Below, one piece after another: positions 1 to 12,612 of a stretch of DNA of 62,000 nucleotides (position 1 is its first letter; the number at the start of each line of letters is the position of its first letter). A program made the position numbers and the translations under genes. The stretch spans positions 152,915,293-152,977,292 of the forward strand of contig CM043958.1 in NCBI GenBank assembly GCA_014529385.2. The letters are read 5' to 3'. This DNA is from Adiantum capillus-veneris (taxonomy: Eukaryota; Streptophyta; Polypodiopsida; Polypodiales; Pteridaceae). The notes below the pieces were generated by a model. That model had not been told where the DNA came from. It saw nothing but the letters and a program-made list of their open reading frames with translations, and did no database searches.

Positions 1-641
1 ATTTACAAGGTAGAGCCTTTTTGCCCCGTGGTAATTTAACTAGCTTCCATGTCTTGTTTTTATGCAAGGCTGTCATCTCTGACTGCATGGCCAATTGCCA
101 ATTCCAGAGTCCTTCATTTGCACTGCTTCCTTGTAACATGAAGGCTCATTGCAATCAGTCAACATGACATAGTTCAAAGATGGAACAAACCTAATCAGGA
201 GGTCGCGTGACACGTCCAGATCTACGCACAATAGGTGGCTCAGGCTCAGCCCAACCTGTGGTTCACTCTATCCTATCCTTGCTCCTCTAAGCCTTGACAT
301 TTTGTCTTGCACGTGCAGGTCCATCTTCTTGGAAGACAAATCTTCTAAACTCTCAACCCTCCCTAGTTTAGAATGATATTTGGATTCATTAAAGTGAACA
401 TCATTGCTACGGACAACCTTTCTGGATTCGGATCCCAAAGTCTGTACCCCATCTCACCAGAATTACCATAGCCTAGAAAGATGCACTTTTCTACTCTTTG
501 GCTCAAGTTTGTTCCTAAATTCCTTTGGAACATGAGTATATGCCTCACAGCCAAAGACTCTGAGATGCTTGTATGAGGGCATTTTTGCCTGACCATACCA
601 TCTCTGGCACTGAATCCTTCTGCAAAACCTTGCTAGGAGAT
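1..641 (-). pseudogene. copia A: integrase C-terminus, linker and start of RT (frameshifted)
   Basis: On the minus strand this continues the pol gene of element A from the integrase C-terminal region (LGYGNSGEMGYRLWDP at about 430-480) through the linker to the first residues of reverse transcriptase (KLVKLPRGKKAL near 1-60). Compared with the same stretch of element B it has extra T residues near 487 and 586, each shifting the frame. Bases of about 94-365 hold the normal integrase-RT linker, with a GRVTRPP-type segment in one frame; element B lacks this whole piece. The RT core would lie left of base 1. No functional product is expected. Confidence 0.85.
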
Positions 642-2573
642 CTATTTACAAGATGAACAGTTGTTGATTACAGCTTCAGCCCACAACCCATTTGGCAGTT
701 GTGCATTAGACAACATACTTCTGACCTTCTCTTGTATGGTCCTATTCATCCTCTCAGCAACACCATTTTGAGGAGGATTGTAAGGAACAGTAAGTTCACG
801 TTTTATACCTTTTGACTCACAAAAGTCCTGAAAGGCCTTTGAAACATACTCTCCACCATTGTCAGTGCGTAAGCATTTAAGCTTCTTGCCACTCTGATTC
901 TCCACAAGTGTCACAAACGTTTTGAAAACACTCAACGCTTCATCCTTGTGCTTGAGAAAGTAAACCCATACTTTCCTCGAGTAATCATCTATAAATGTCA
1001 TAAAGTAAGAAGCTCCCCCTAGAGATAGGTTAGGCATAGGTCCACACAAATCACTATGAACAAGTGCCAACTGTGTATCTCTTCTACTGCTTCTATGCTT
1101 ATGCGGCTGCTGTGTTTTCTTACCATACAGACAATGTTCACAGAATTCAAAATCATTAAATGAAAAGCCAGGCAAATAACCAGAACGAGACAAGATTTCC
1201 ATTCCCTTCTTGGACATATGTCCTAACCGGCTATGCCACAAAGAAACGTTCGGCTGCTCGGTTACATTGATTACATTTTTAGAGACATTTGATACATAAA
1301 TCATGTAAAGTCCTCCAGACTTTACTCCATGTGCTACTGTCATAGAACCCTTGGATATCTTCCACATGTTCTCTCCAAAAGTGGTGACGTAGCCAGCATC
1401 ATCAAGTAAACCTGTGCTGATCAAGCTCTTTGTAATTGGGGGAACATGTCTCACATTCTTCAGCGTGAAAGAAGAGCCATTCTGAAACTTCAATTGAACA
1501 TCTCCAACACCTAAGATCTCACATGTCTTCCCATTGCCTGGCCGAACATGATCTTTAGTGGTCACATAAGAGGTAAACCACTCCTTGTTTGGAGACACAT
1601 GAAGTGATGCCCCTGAGTCTATAATCCAGTCACTCAATGCATTTCCATCAGATGCTGTAAGAAGAGCTGAGTCCATTGTATTCTTCAAGAAGTAGATGTC
1701 TCCTGACACTAGACTGTCATCCTCTGCAACAGTGTTTGTCACATTTATTTCTTGAATCTTCACTGAGCACTTGTTCTTCTCACCATTGTCTTTAGCTTTC
1801 TCTTTGCCTTTTTCTGTTTTCCATTCTCTGCAGTCTCTTTTCATGTGACCCTTCTTGCCACAATGGTAGCATTCTATGTCACTCTTGCCTTTAGCACTGC
1901 GGGACTTGCTACGAGACTGATTCCTCTTTCCACCTTTGTACTTTTCTTTGGTCCTTTCCCTGACAACTAGGGCTGTTCCTTTGCCTTTGTACATTGTCTT
2001 TCTATTGGTTTCTTCAGTAAGCAGACTTCCTTCTACACCTGCTATGTTCATACCATCTGGAGGTGCAAAATTAGTCAAAGCTGTGCGAAAAGTGTCCAAA
2101 CTTTCCGGCAATGTGATCAACAGGAACATAGCTCTAACAGGTTCATCAAACTTGACACCTTGAGCTGACAACTGACTATAGATTGTGTTGAATTCATTCA
2201 GATGATTGGAGATAGGTGTCCCTTCTTTCATCTTCAAGTCAACAAGCTTCTTAAGCCAGTATACCTATGAAGCTGCACTGTGCTTATCATAAAGATCACT
2301 CAGCTTTAACCATGCTTGATAAGCCGACATCTCGTCTGCTACATTGAAGTTAACGCTTTCTGCCAAAGTCAGCATAATGGTAGAAAGTGCCAATTCATCC
2401 ATTTCGCTCCATTCATCTTCGTCCATATCTTCTGGTTTTATCCCCTTGAGCTTTATAGGTTTTATCTGCTTCTTTTGTACCAACACGTGCCAAATCTGCT
2501 TCTTCCACGATGGGAAATTGGTTCCATCCAGCTTCTTGATATTGTAAAGAGCAGTGTCCTGTGATCCAGCCAT
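642..2573 (-). pseudogene. copia A: gag-protease-integrase frame with one nonsense codon
   Basis: The frame starts at ATG 2573 (MAGSQDTALYNIKKLDG), as in element B. It codes for the copia gag core and then a zinc knuckle with all four ligands (CYHCGKKGHMKRDC), which binds RNA in the virus-like particle. The aspartic protease follows with motif DSGAS, then integrase with an HHCC finger (LWHSRLGHMS, CEHC) and a DD35E core (HSDLCGP, RTDNGGEY, NGVAER). Gag, protease and integrase share one frame, as is normal in copia. It is broken by a TAG at 2262-2264, where B has CAG (Gln), and by an extra T near 680 that ends the frame at 642. Gag and protease are joined by about 26 codons that B has lost. 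Domain identity is secure; a working product is not expected. Confidence 0.9.
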
Positions 2574-3655
2574 AGCTAGCTTCACAGTGGTTTACTTTCC
2601 TGGGAAAAATTCGACAGAGTTTCCCCTGTAAACTGACCTCTGAACCAATATCAACCTGTCAAATGAACCAAGAAAGCTTCAGATTCTGCATAAATTTTGG
2701 CAAAGTCTCCTTTGTAAAATGGCTCTGGTGTACTAAAAAACAGACCAAAAAACAGCTTAAAAAACCACTGTCTCTCTAACACTGTAAGCTGTGGGTAAAC
2801 CTATCCTGCACTTGTACTGTCTCTGACTGTCCTGTCACTGTCCTTTAAGCATAGACTGCAACAATGCCTCAACGGCAGTAAAGCAAAGATGCAATCCCAA
2901 ATGTCTAACTCACAGTCAATACATCTTAGCTGCCTATCTAAGGGTGCTCGAGGGATCGCTCCAAGACCTGTATCACCGAAAGGATCTCAACATTCGAGAA
3001 TCCCCCAGCTCAATAAAACCTCACTCGACCCTCAACAAAGGCTGCAGTAAATCAGACAGTACATAGACTTCCCACAAAGTCATACATCCACAAATTTCTC
3101 ACTGTATGCTGTAACCGCTGCGAAGGTTGTTTGCTGCGTGACTCACAGCCAGCAAACCCTCAACAGACATACATCATCTCTGACAATACAACCTATGTGG
3201 AAGTACCTGCAATGTCAGGATGAAATCTGGAATATCAAGCAGCAAACACAAGCTATCTGATGAACTAGTGGATGTCGCCTACAGTCTGTGTGTAGATGCG
3301 CCCGTGTCGTATGTGACACGCCTCCAAGAACTGTGAGCCGTCCTTCGATGTGTAGACAACCACAAATCAGCACTCTGGGAAGGTCGATATCCTCAGCACC
3401 TGCAATCGTAGGCCGAAAACCCCAAATTTGTAGAGTCGGATCTGCACCCGTCGAGACCACGTAGTCAAAAATGGCCTGCGCAGACCTTTGTCGAAGCCGA
3501 ATGGTGGCCGAGATGACCTCAGAATGAAATTCTGAGCACACCGAGCTCTACGAGTTGACCCATAAGATTTGGGGTCGTGTCTTTGCCTGTCGAATTTCAC
3601 TCCAATCTGAGCTGGTGACTCTAGCCTTCTGCAGTGCTGCCCCGAGCCTCGATAT
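2574..3655 (-). other. copia A: untranslated leader between PBS and gag
   Basis: This 1.1-kb leader is conserved in element B at 12613-13671. It carries no recognisable protein domain. Short open stretches occur, but the differences between the two copies almost all change amino acids, which speaks against coding. It most likely holds packaging or translation-control sequence of the retrotransposon RNA; that role is an inference from its position. Confidence 0.7.
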
Positions 3656-3669
3656 GAGCTCTGTTACCA
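3656..3669 (-). promoter_or_regulatory. copia A: primer binding site (tRNA-iMet type)
   Basis: On the minus strand, two bases after the LTR end, stands TGGTAACAGAGCTC. It differs by one base from the usual plant copia primer site TGGTATCAGAGC, which pairs with the 3' end of initiator methionine tRNA and primes minus-strand cDNA. The matching position in element B is deleted. Confidence 0.88.
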
Positions 3670-3671
3670 GT

Positions 3672-3863
3672 TGAAGGAGTACGAGCGGAAGTGCGACGCG
3701 AGAGAGAGTGCGAGAAGAATAGCACAACGATATGGTGAACTCGCTCTACTGTAATGTGTAGAGCATAGTGAGTTCTTATTAGGTTTTTACAAAAGAATAT
3801 GTGTACATACCTGGCGGCCCGCCCACTTACCTGGGCGACCACATTGGGCTTTATACCCCAACA
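3672..3863 (-). repeat. copia A: 5' LTR, 192 bp
   Basis: On the minus strand this runs from TGTTGGGGTATAAAG to CTCCTTCA and has exactly the length of the two LTRs of element B. A TATA box (TATAAA) lies about 9 bp inside the 5' end, so the U3 region is very short. A TAATAAG polyadenylation-like signal and an imperfect hairpin (GAACTC...GAGTTC) follow. It differs from the B LTRs at several positions, which fits an older insertion. Confidence 0.93.
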
Positions 3864-4117
3864 GCATGTACCTAAAAAGAGGACAAAAGCACACTAAAAG
3901 AAAATAAAACGGGTGAAGCAACTAAATTGGAGAATGAAAGACAGCAGATACAAGGGTGGTTGCAAACACAACAGATGAGGCCAAATCTTAAGAGATACCA
4001 CTAATTCTTGAAGTGGACAAGTTGTGGCTACAATCCTTATGGAAAACAATTAGAAACCAAAAAGATGGTAGTATCATGTTGTTGCCAGGGCCAATCCTAA
4101 AAATCAACACGGACCAT
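3864..4117 (+). pseudogene. possible Ty3 gag remnant (element E), upstream of the small LTR element
   Basis: Translated on the plus strand, parts of this stretch read like protein in broken frames, for example WLQSLWKTIRNQKDG near 4020-4065. It sits directly upstream of the insertion point of the 4118-5603 element, and the gag-protease relic resumes after it at 5604. I infer that it is the left part of the same relic, cut on its left by element A. No conserved domain can be named with confidence. Confidence 0.3.
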
Positions 4118-4434
<317 letters not shown>

Positions 4435-4435
4435 G

Positions 4436-4448
4436 TGGTATCCGAGCC
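4436..4448 (+). promoter_or_regulatory. primer binding site of the TRIM-like element
   Basis: TGGTATCCGAGCC starts one base after the left LTR. It matches the tRNA-iMet-type primer site with one change and fixes the plus-strand orientation of the element. Confidence 0.8.
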
Positions 4449-5337
4449 TTGGTGGCATTCTTGGCAAGCTCTAGTTGTGGTAGCAATTGGCGTTGGTAGG
4501 CATACCTCTCAAAATGCTAACCGTTGGTGGTACAAGCGAAGCCCATGGGGTGTCAGTAGGTGTTGCCTTAGGCAAGCAGAGCCCCAAGCGATAGTTCTAT
4601 GAGCTTATCAAAACGCCATCAATAGTTGTAGCAACAACATTGGCGGTGTCGAGGGGAGCTTGGTCATGCAGGTATTCATAGGTGTTGGATTGTGGTAGTC
4701 CAATAAGAGACACCTAAAAATGCTCTTGTTTTATGGCAAAGAAAAAGCACTAGTGAGTAAGAAGCTGCACAAACGATGTTCTAAAATGCTGTTGCAGGAG
4801 CTCTGTTCACAACTTGCTTGGCGGTGCTATGTAGTGGCCAACAAATGCGTTCCAAGACCTTAGGTGCAGCAAGACAAACCATTTCAATCTTGTGCCTAAC
4901 ACAACATCTCTAGTGTTTCCCTTTGTCAGTGAATGATGTCATCTTTGATGATGGCATTGCCGGTCATCTCAGAAGACCTTTCACCAACACATAATAATCC
5001 CACTTTTATTTTCTCCTTTTTATTACAAATGGTCTTTTGTTTAAGAGATAATTCACATGATGTAATGTATAACACTCATCCATTGATGATTGAACACATG
5101 CAATGTAAGAATGAGAGGCATGCAAGCAACAAACCCTTCAGATATCTTTGTATTTATTGAATGATACTCTGAACAACGAGTCTTTTGTTTTAGTGTAACA
5201 AGACTAGACATTGCCTCGGTGAAGATGAATGACACCATTGGTTAGACCTTCCCAATGACCTAGATTTTGACTACCTTGTGAGCCTAGGACGACTGTCCTT
5301 GTGAGCCTTGGCGATGCATTTGCAATGAGACCCGCCA

Positions 5338-5455
5338 TGTTGTACTAGACACTATGCCTACAAGCATTCGTAGTCCCTAGGATTACATTTGTGATTATAT
5401 AAGGGTTAAAAACTAAATGATAAGTCTCTCTTTTCTTTGTGTACAATAGCATCTT

Positions 5456-5538
<83 letters not shown>

Positions 5539-5603
5539 TGCACGTTCATCCCAAGCCATGGCATTGCTTCAACTCCACCCACCATAGCTGCTATCACCCT
5601 ACA
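5338..5603 (+). repeat. right LTR of the TRIM-like element
   Basis: The right LTR is about 266 bp. Its start at TGTTGTACTAG is set by weak similarity to the left LTR, and its end CCCTACA by the target duplication. From about 5403 (TTAAAAACTAAATGATAA) onward it is clearly homologous to the left LTR, including the (CT)n tract at 5461-5536. No strong polypurine tract precedes it, so the left border is less sure than the right. Confidence 0.7.
5461..5536. repeat. (CT)n microsatellite inside the right LTR
   Basis: This is a pure CT run of about 76 bases. It stands at the position matching the tract at 4261-4357 in the other LTR, so it was part of the LTR before insertion. Confidence 0.98.
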
Positions 5604-6629
5604 ACCATGAGATTTATCACGGGGATATATAGTTGTTATAGAGATGCAAGGGCAGAAGTATCCACAGAGAGTAAGCCATGAACATTAAGGAACCTTCTTT
5701 TATAGGGGAACCTGAGATGAAATCAGAGTTGAAGATTGTGCCATCTCAATGGAGTCGGATTCCATAGATGATGGACACAAAAAGCTTGCACAAACTAAAG
5801 TCGTTTCCTATAAGATGTATTATTACTCTTATAGAAATTTTGAAGATCAAACTACATTTATGGGGTCAAATGGGCAAAACTTGGAAAAGTCGGGATTGAA
5901 AATTCTTCCACAAGATGTTTCCACAAATAGAAACATGGATAAGACTTGACCCAAGAAACCAAAAGCAAAGCCTATACCAGTGAATAAGGTGGGTGACTAT
6001 TGTGAAGGTGAAGAAGGAAACACCACCTTACCACTCGTCGAGTACAAGGGAGTGAAGACGTAGCCATACTTGACAGTGGGGCTAGGGTAGCCACTGCAAC
6101 CAAAGAAATCTCGGAAAAATGAAAAAGACCAGCTCTCAGAAAGACACGTATGAAGTTGCAAATAGCAAACAAATTTTTAGAGAGACCCTTGGGGATACTT
6201 GAACAAACAATTGTATCCTCTTGTGGGATTGAGTATGAGCATACGTTTTCCATTGTAGGCTTTGAGAAAAGTAGCAACTTTGAGGTTATTTTGGGGCGAC
6301 CATTTATGCATCAACTCAAAATGGTTCAAGATTGGGGCTATGATCACCTCTACTTGAGGCATAAAGGCATAATAACAAGGGTTAACACAAAGAACCATAG
6401 TTACAGAGACATAAATCAAACCCCAATGCAAGACCTTGATGTAACTACAAAATTTAAAACACAATTACATGTTTGGCTAATGAAACAAGTGCATGTTTGG
6501 ATGTGCGTAGCATCTGAACGTGGGAGCCTGCAAAAAGAAGATTGTATCTTAGAGAGATCGGTAGAGGATAAGAGTTACATGCGAGAGCCATTTCCAGAGG
6601 AGTTATTTGAACCCTTTGGATGTGAGTAA
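5604..6629 (+). pseudogene. Ty3-type gag tail and aspartic protease relic (element E)
   Basis: The plus strand codes for the end of a gag-like region (about 5749-5947) and a retropepsin-like protease region. The active-site motif LDSGA lies at 6069-6083. The frame is interrupted at TGA 6120-6122, where the family usually has Trp, and resumes through MKLQIANKFLERPLGILEQ. The FEVILGRPFMHQLK block, typical of plant gag-asp protease domains, follows near 6280-6325. The C-terminal tail (VHVWMCVASERGSLQKEDC...) is homologous to the minus-strand fragment at 23666-23923, so E and D are one family. A further stop or frameshift separates 5947 from the protease. The start is lost to the 4118-5603 insertion and RT does not follow, so this is a truncated relic. 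Confidence 0.75.
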
Positions 6630-8384
<1,755 letters not shown>

Positions 8385-8706
8385 TGATTTTTTTCTCTAT
8401 ATCCATGTGCATTGAATATAATGTGATTATCATTGGTTTATTTCTCCTCTAAGAACAATGGAAAAATCATCATCACTAAGAGAAGTCAAATATAGAGAGC
8501 AAAAGAATGAGAAGAACTCTCTCTAATGCAGATAGGGATAGGGATGTGAAGCAAAATATTTTCTCTAGATTAAGCCGTTTATATTTTCAATTTGAACACA
8601 AGTCATTGTGATATTGGCTAGTTAAGGTTTTCTAGAAAAAAAAAGGATGTTCTTAGCATGCTTTAATTGAACTCTAATAATTCACAGAAATTTCAGATGT
8701 TGTCAT

Positions 8707-8898
8707 TGAAGGAGTACGAGCGGAAGTGCGACGCGAGAGAGAGTGCGAGAAGAAGAGCACGACGATATGGTGAACTCGCTCTACTGTAATGTGTAGAGCA
8801 TAGCGAGTTCTTATTAGGTTTTTACAAAAGAATATGTGTACATACCTGGCGGCCCGCCCACTTACCTGGGCGACCACATTGGGCTTTATACCCCAACA
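8707..8898 (-). repeat. copia B: 3' LTR, 192 bp
   Basis: On the minus strand it runs from TGTTGGGGTATAAAG to CTCCTTCA. The TATA box lies within the first 15 bp. A hairpin at 8772-8810 has a 13-bp stem (GAACTCGCTCTAC in the plus sense) with a 5-base bulge and an 8-base loop. It lies just downstream of a TAATAAG signal in the transcript sense and so probably falls in or near the R region. Confidence 0.95.
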
Positions 8899-8909
8899 AC
8901 CTCCCACTT
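8899..8909 (-). promoter_or_regulatory. copia B: polypurine tract
   Basis: On the minus strand AAGTGGGAGGT abuts the 3' LTR. This is the usual copia polypurine tract, which primes plus-strand cDNA synthesis. Confidence 0.88.
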
Positions 8910-8987
8910 AAAGTCCAATGTGGTACTTTAAGTGTGAGAGAAGCTACTATACAAGCTAATATACAAGAGATGTAGAGAAGCGATGTA

Positions 8988-9778
8988 CTACCCTACACCT
9001 AACTGCTTGCGAAAATGCGCAAAGCTCTCTGAGGGAAGTCCTTTTGTAAGTACATCAGCAGGATTTTCTGTGGTGTGAACTTTGACAAGCTGAAGTTGCT
9101 TATCCTCGAGCATTTCCTTGATGAAATGATACTTCACATCCACATGCTTTGTCTTTGAGTGATAAACTGGATTGCGAGCCAATTGTATAGCACTTTGACT
9201 ATCACAATATAACACAGGCATCTCTTCTTTGATTCCCAAATCTGTTACTAGTCGATTAAGCCAAATTGATTCTTTGCATGCCTCTGATGCTGCAACATAT
9301 TCAGCCTCTATAGTAGACTGAGTAACACAATCTTGTAATCTAGAACGCCACGATACTGCTCCACCAGCCAATGTAAAGACATACCCTGACGTAGACCTTC
9401 GGTTTTCTAAGTCACCTGCATAATCTGAGTCTGTAAAACCCTTTACACTTAGCTCCTGACTCCCATAGCATATACGCATACTCTTTGTAGCTTTCAGGTA
9501 TCTCAATATTCCTTTCACTGCCTCCCAATGTTTCTTGCCTGGGTTTGACATGTATTGACTTACTACTCCCACTGCAAATGCAATGTCTGGGCGAGTAGCA
9601 ATCATTGCATACATCAAACTACCCACTGCAGACGCATATGGAATCTTATCCATTTCAGCCTGTTCTTCCTCAGACACAGGACAATCTTGTTTGCTAAGTT
9701 TCACATATGGTGGCAATGGAACACTCAGTGCCTTTCCCTTCTCCATATTGAAACGTTGCAAAACCTTGTCAATATTAC
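8988..9778 (-). pseudogene. copia B: RNase H and end of RT
   Basis: This minus-strand frame holds the end of the RT thumb region (KVLQRFNMEKG, RPDIAFAVGVVSQ) and the RNase H domain. RNase H removes the RNA strand of the RNA-cDNA hybrid. Acidic catalytic positions are visible in FTDSDYAGD, STIEAEYVA and LYCDSQSAI, and the family C-terminal motif ENPADVLTKGL is present. It ends at a stop at 8988. It follows the RT frame at 9775 through a one-base shift at about 9776, so it cannot be made as one protein with RT unless ribosomes slip. A single random indel is the simpler explanation. Its own first codon is not an ATG. Confidence 0.9.
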
Positions 9779-10470
9779 TCTGTTTGAGATAACCAAATCA
9801 ACTTCTTTGATCTGTCTCTCTCAATGCGCATACCAAGTATATGACTTGCCTCACCCATGTCTTTCATGTCAAACGATTTTGCCATCTTTGACTTCAAAGC
9901 TGAAATTTCTTCCAAGTGCTTGCCAGCAATCAACATGTCATCCACATACAAAATAAGGATCAGCCAACTGCCATCCTTAGCCTTCTTTGTATATAGACAG
10001 TGATCGAACTCACTACGTTTGTAGCCTTGAGAAAGCATAAACTTGTGGAATTTATGGTACCATGCCCTCGGTGATTGTTTTAAGCCATAAAGACTCTTTA
10101 ACAACTGGCATACCCAATCTTCCTTGCCTTTCTCAACAAACCCTTCTGGCTGCTGCATGTAAATTTCCACGTCTAAATCACCATGCAAGAACGCTGTCTT
10201 GACATCCATTTGGTGCAACACCAAATCTAATATGGCAACCAATGCAAGAAAGCATCTCAATGTAGTCATCTTGACCACCGGAGAGAAGACTTCATCAAAG
10301 TCAATGCCTTGTTCTTGCTTAAAGCCCTTGGCAACAAGCCTTGCTTTGTACTTTGGCTGACTATCATGAGCGGTGATCTTATACCTGTAAACCCATTTAC
10401 AAGGTAGAGCCTTTTTGCCCCGTGGTAATTTAACTAGCTTCCATGTCTGGTTTTTATCCAGAGCTGTCAT
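9775..10470 (-). pseudogene. copia B: reverse transcriptase core
   Basis: The 231-codon frame carries the complete copia RT core: VYRYKITAHD, the QMDVKTAFLHGDL block with the first catalytic Asp (residue 89), SLYGLKQSPRAWY, and the LYVDDML motif with the catalytic Asp pair at residues 177-178. Its first codon overlaps the stop of the integrase frame (ATGA at 10467-10470). That overlap was created by the loss of about 270 bp of linker still present in element A at 94-365. The frame ends in SQTE at 9775 by a one-base shift. The catalytic residues are intact, but gag-pol processing would be lost. Confidence 0.9.
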
Positions 10471-11768
10471 CTCTGACTCTCTGGTTTAGAACGATATTTG
10501 GATTCATTAAAGTGAACATCATTGCTGCGGACAACCTTTCTGGATTCAGGATCCCAAAGTCTGTACCCCATCTCACCAGAATTACCATAGCCTAGAAAGA
10601 TGCACTTTCTACTCTTTGGCTCAAGTTTGTTCCTAAATTCCTTTGGAACGTGAGTATATGCCTCACAGCCAAAGACTCTGAGATGCTTGTATGAGGGCAT
10701 TTTGCCTGACCATACCATCTCTGGCACTGAATCCTTCTGCAAAACCTTGCTAGGAGATCTATTTACAAGATGAACAGTTGTTGATACAGCTTCAGCCCAA
10801 AACCCATTTGGTAATTGTGCATTAGACAACATACTTCTGACCTTCTCTTGTATGGTCCTATTCATCCTCTCAGCAACACCATTTTGAGGAGGATTGTAAG
10901 GAACAGTAAGTTCACGTTTTATACCTTTTGACTCACAAAAGTCCTGAAAGGCCTTTGAAACATACTCTCCACCATTGTCAGTGCGTAAGCATTTAAGCTT
11001 CTTGCCACTCTGATTCTCCACAAGTGTCACAAACGTTTTGAAAACACTCAACGCTTCATCCTTGTGCTTGAGAAAGTAAACCCATACTTTCCTCGAGTAA
11101 TCATCTATAAATGTCATAAAGTAAGAAGCTCCCCCTAGAGATACGTTAGGCATAGGTCCACACAAATCACTATGAACAAGTGGCAACTGTGTATCTCTTC
11201 TACTGCTTCTATGCTTATGTGGTTGCTGTGTTTGCTTACCATACAGACAATGTTCACAGAATTCAAAATCATTAAATGAAAAGCCAGGCAAATAACCAGA
11301 ACGAGACAAGATTTCCATTCCCTTCTTGGACATATGTCCTAACCGGCTATGCCACAAAGAAACGTTCGGCTGCTCGGTTACATTGATTACATTTTTAGAG
11401 ACATTTGATACATAAATCATGTCAAGTCCTCTAGACTTTACTCCATGTGCTACTGTCATAGAACCCTTGGATATCTTCCACATGTTCTCTCCAAAAGTGG
11501 TGACGTAGCCAGCATCATCAAGTAAACCTGTGCTGATCAAGCTCTTTGTAATTGCGGGAACATGTCTCACATTCTTTAGCGTGAAAGAAGAGCCATTCTG
11601 AAACTTCAATTGAACATCTCCAACACCTAAGATCTCACATGTCTGCCCATTGCCTAGCCGAACATGATCTTTAGTGGTCACATAAGAGGTAAACCACTCC
11701 TTGTTTGGAGACACATGAAGTGATGCCCCTGAGTCTATAATCCAGTCACTCAGTGCCATCCTCTGCAA
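10467..11768 (-). pseudogene. copia B: protease-integrase frame
   Basis: The 433-codon frame has the aspartic protease active site DSGAS (Asp12). Integrase follows with an HHCC zinc finger (His140, His145, Cys171, Cys174) and a DD35E core (Asp201, Asp264, Glu300), and the C-terminal KHLRVFGCEAY and LGYGNSGEMGYR blocks. Compared with element A the N-terminal linker to gag is lost and the frame is shifted from gag, with the two frames overlapping at 11746-11768. It ends in an ATGA overlap with the RT frame. The integrase catalytic residues are intact, but there is no normal route to translate it. The first codon shown is an in-frame ATG created by the deletion context. Confidence 0.9.
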
Positions 11769-12612
11769 CAGTGTTTGTCTTATTTATTTCTTGAATCTTC
11801 AATGAGGACTTGTTCTTCTCACTATGGTCTTCAGCTTTCTCTTTGCCTTTTTCTGCTTTCCATTCTCTGTAGTCTCTTTTCATGTGACCCTTCTTGCCAC
11901 AATGGTAGCATTCTATGTCACTCTTGCCTTTAGCACTGCGGGACTTGCTACGAGACTGATTCCTCTTTCCACCTTTGTACTTTTCTTTGGTCGTTTCCCT
12001 GACAACTAAGGCTGTTCCTTTGCCTTTGTCCATTGTCTTTCTATTGGTTTCTTCAGTAAGCAGACTTCCTTCTACACCTACTATGTTCAAACCATCTGGA
12101 GGTGCAAAAATACTCAAAGCTGTGCGAGAAGTGTCCCAACTTTCCGGCAATGTGATCAACAGGAACATAGCTCTAATAGGTTCATCAAACTTGTCACCTT
12201 GAGCTGACAACTGACTATAGATTGTGTTGAATTCATTCAGATGATTGGAGATAGGTGTCCCTTCTTTCATCTTCAAGTCAACAAGCTTCTTAAGCCAATA
12301 TACCTGTGAAAATGCACTCTGCTTCTCATAAAGATCACTCAGCTTTAACCATGCTTGATAAGCCGACATCTCGTCTGCTACATTGAAGTAAACGCTTTCT
12401 GCCAAAGTCAGCATAATGGTAGAAAGTGCCAATTCATCCATTTCGCTCCATTCATCTTCGTCCATATCTTCTGGTTTTATCCCTTTGAGCTTTATAGGTT
12501 TTATCTGCTTCTTTTGTACCAACACGTGCCAAATCTGCTTCTTCCACAATGGGAAATTGGTTCCATCCAGCTTCTTGATATTGTATAGAGCAGTGTCCTG
12601 TGATCCAGCCAT
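11746..12612 (-). CDS. copia B: gag, 288 aa, zinc knuckle damaged
   Basis: The frame opens at ATG 12612 (MAGSQDTALYNIKKLDG) and is open for 288 codons. It contains the copia gag core (about residues 10-190) with LKKLVDLKMKEG and LLITLPESWDT blocks, a basic stretch (KYKGGKRNQSRSKSRS), and a zinc knuckle at 235-248. The knuckle should be CX2CX4HX4C but ends in Tyr248 (CYHC...H...RDY), where element A has Cys. That change should weaken RNA binding. The frame then runs into a stop because of the 77-bp loss before protease. Gag forms the particle in which cDNA is made. It could be translated as a free capsid protein if the element is transcribed. Confidence 0.85.
   Translation of the reverse strand: MAGSQDTALYNIKKLDGTNFPLWKKQIWHVLVQKKQIKPIKLKGIKPEDMDEDEWSEMDELALSTIMLTLAESVYFNVADEMSAYQAWLKLSDLYEKQSAFSQVYWLKKLVDLKMKEGTPISNHLNEFNTIYSQLSAQGDKFDEPIRAMFLLITLPESWDTSRTALSIFAPPDGLNIVGVEGSLLTEETNRKTMDKGKGTALVVRETTKEKYKGGKRNQSRSKSRSAKGKSDIECYHCGKKGHMKRDYREWKAEKGKEKAEDHSEKNKSSLKIQEINKTNTVAEDGTE

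Larger units (their letters stand above)
1..3863 (-). mobile_element. Ty1/copia element A, 5' part, decayed
   Basis: This is the 5' part of a copia-type LTR retrotransposon read on the minus strand. Its order from right to left is a 192-bp LTR, primer binding site, a leader of about 1.1 kb, gag, protease, integrase and the start of reverse transcriptase, where the window begins. It is close to element B at 8707-13863 along its whole length, so the two are one family. The integrase and protease resemble the Tnt1/Tork lineage. It keeps pieces that B has lost: the primer site, a stretch between gag and protease, and the integrase-RT linker. Its own frame is broken by one nonsense codon and several one-base insertions. 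The 5 bp outside its 5' end are GCATG; the partner duplication lies outside the window. It is a dead copy of an autonomous family. Confidence 0.93.
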
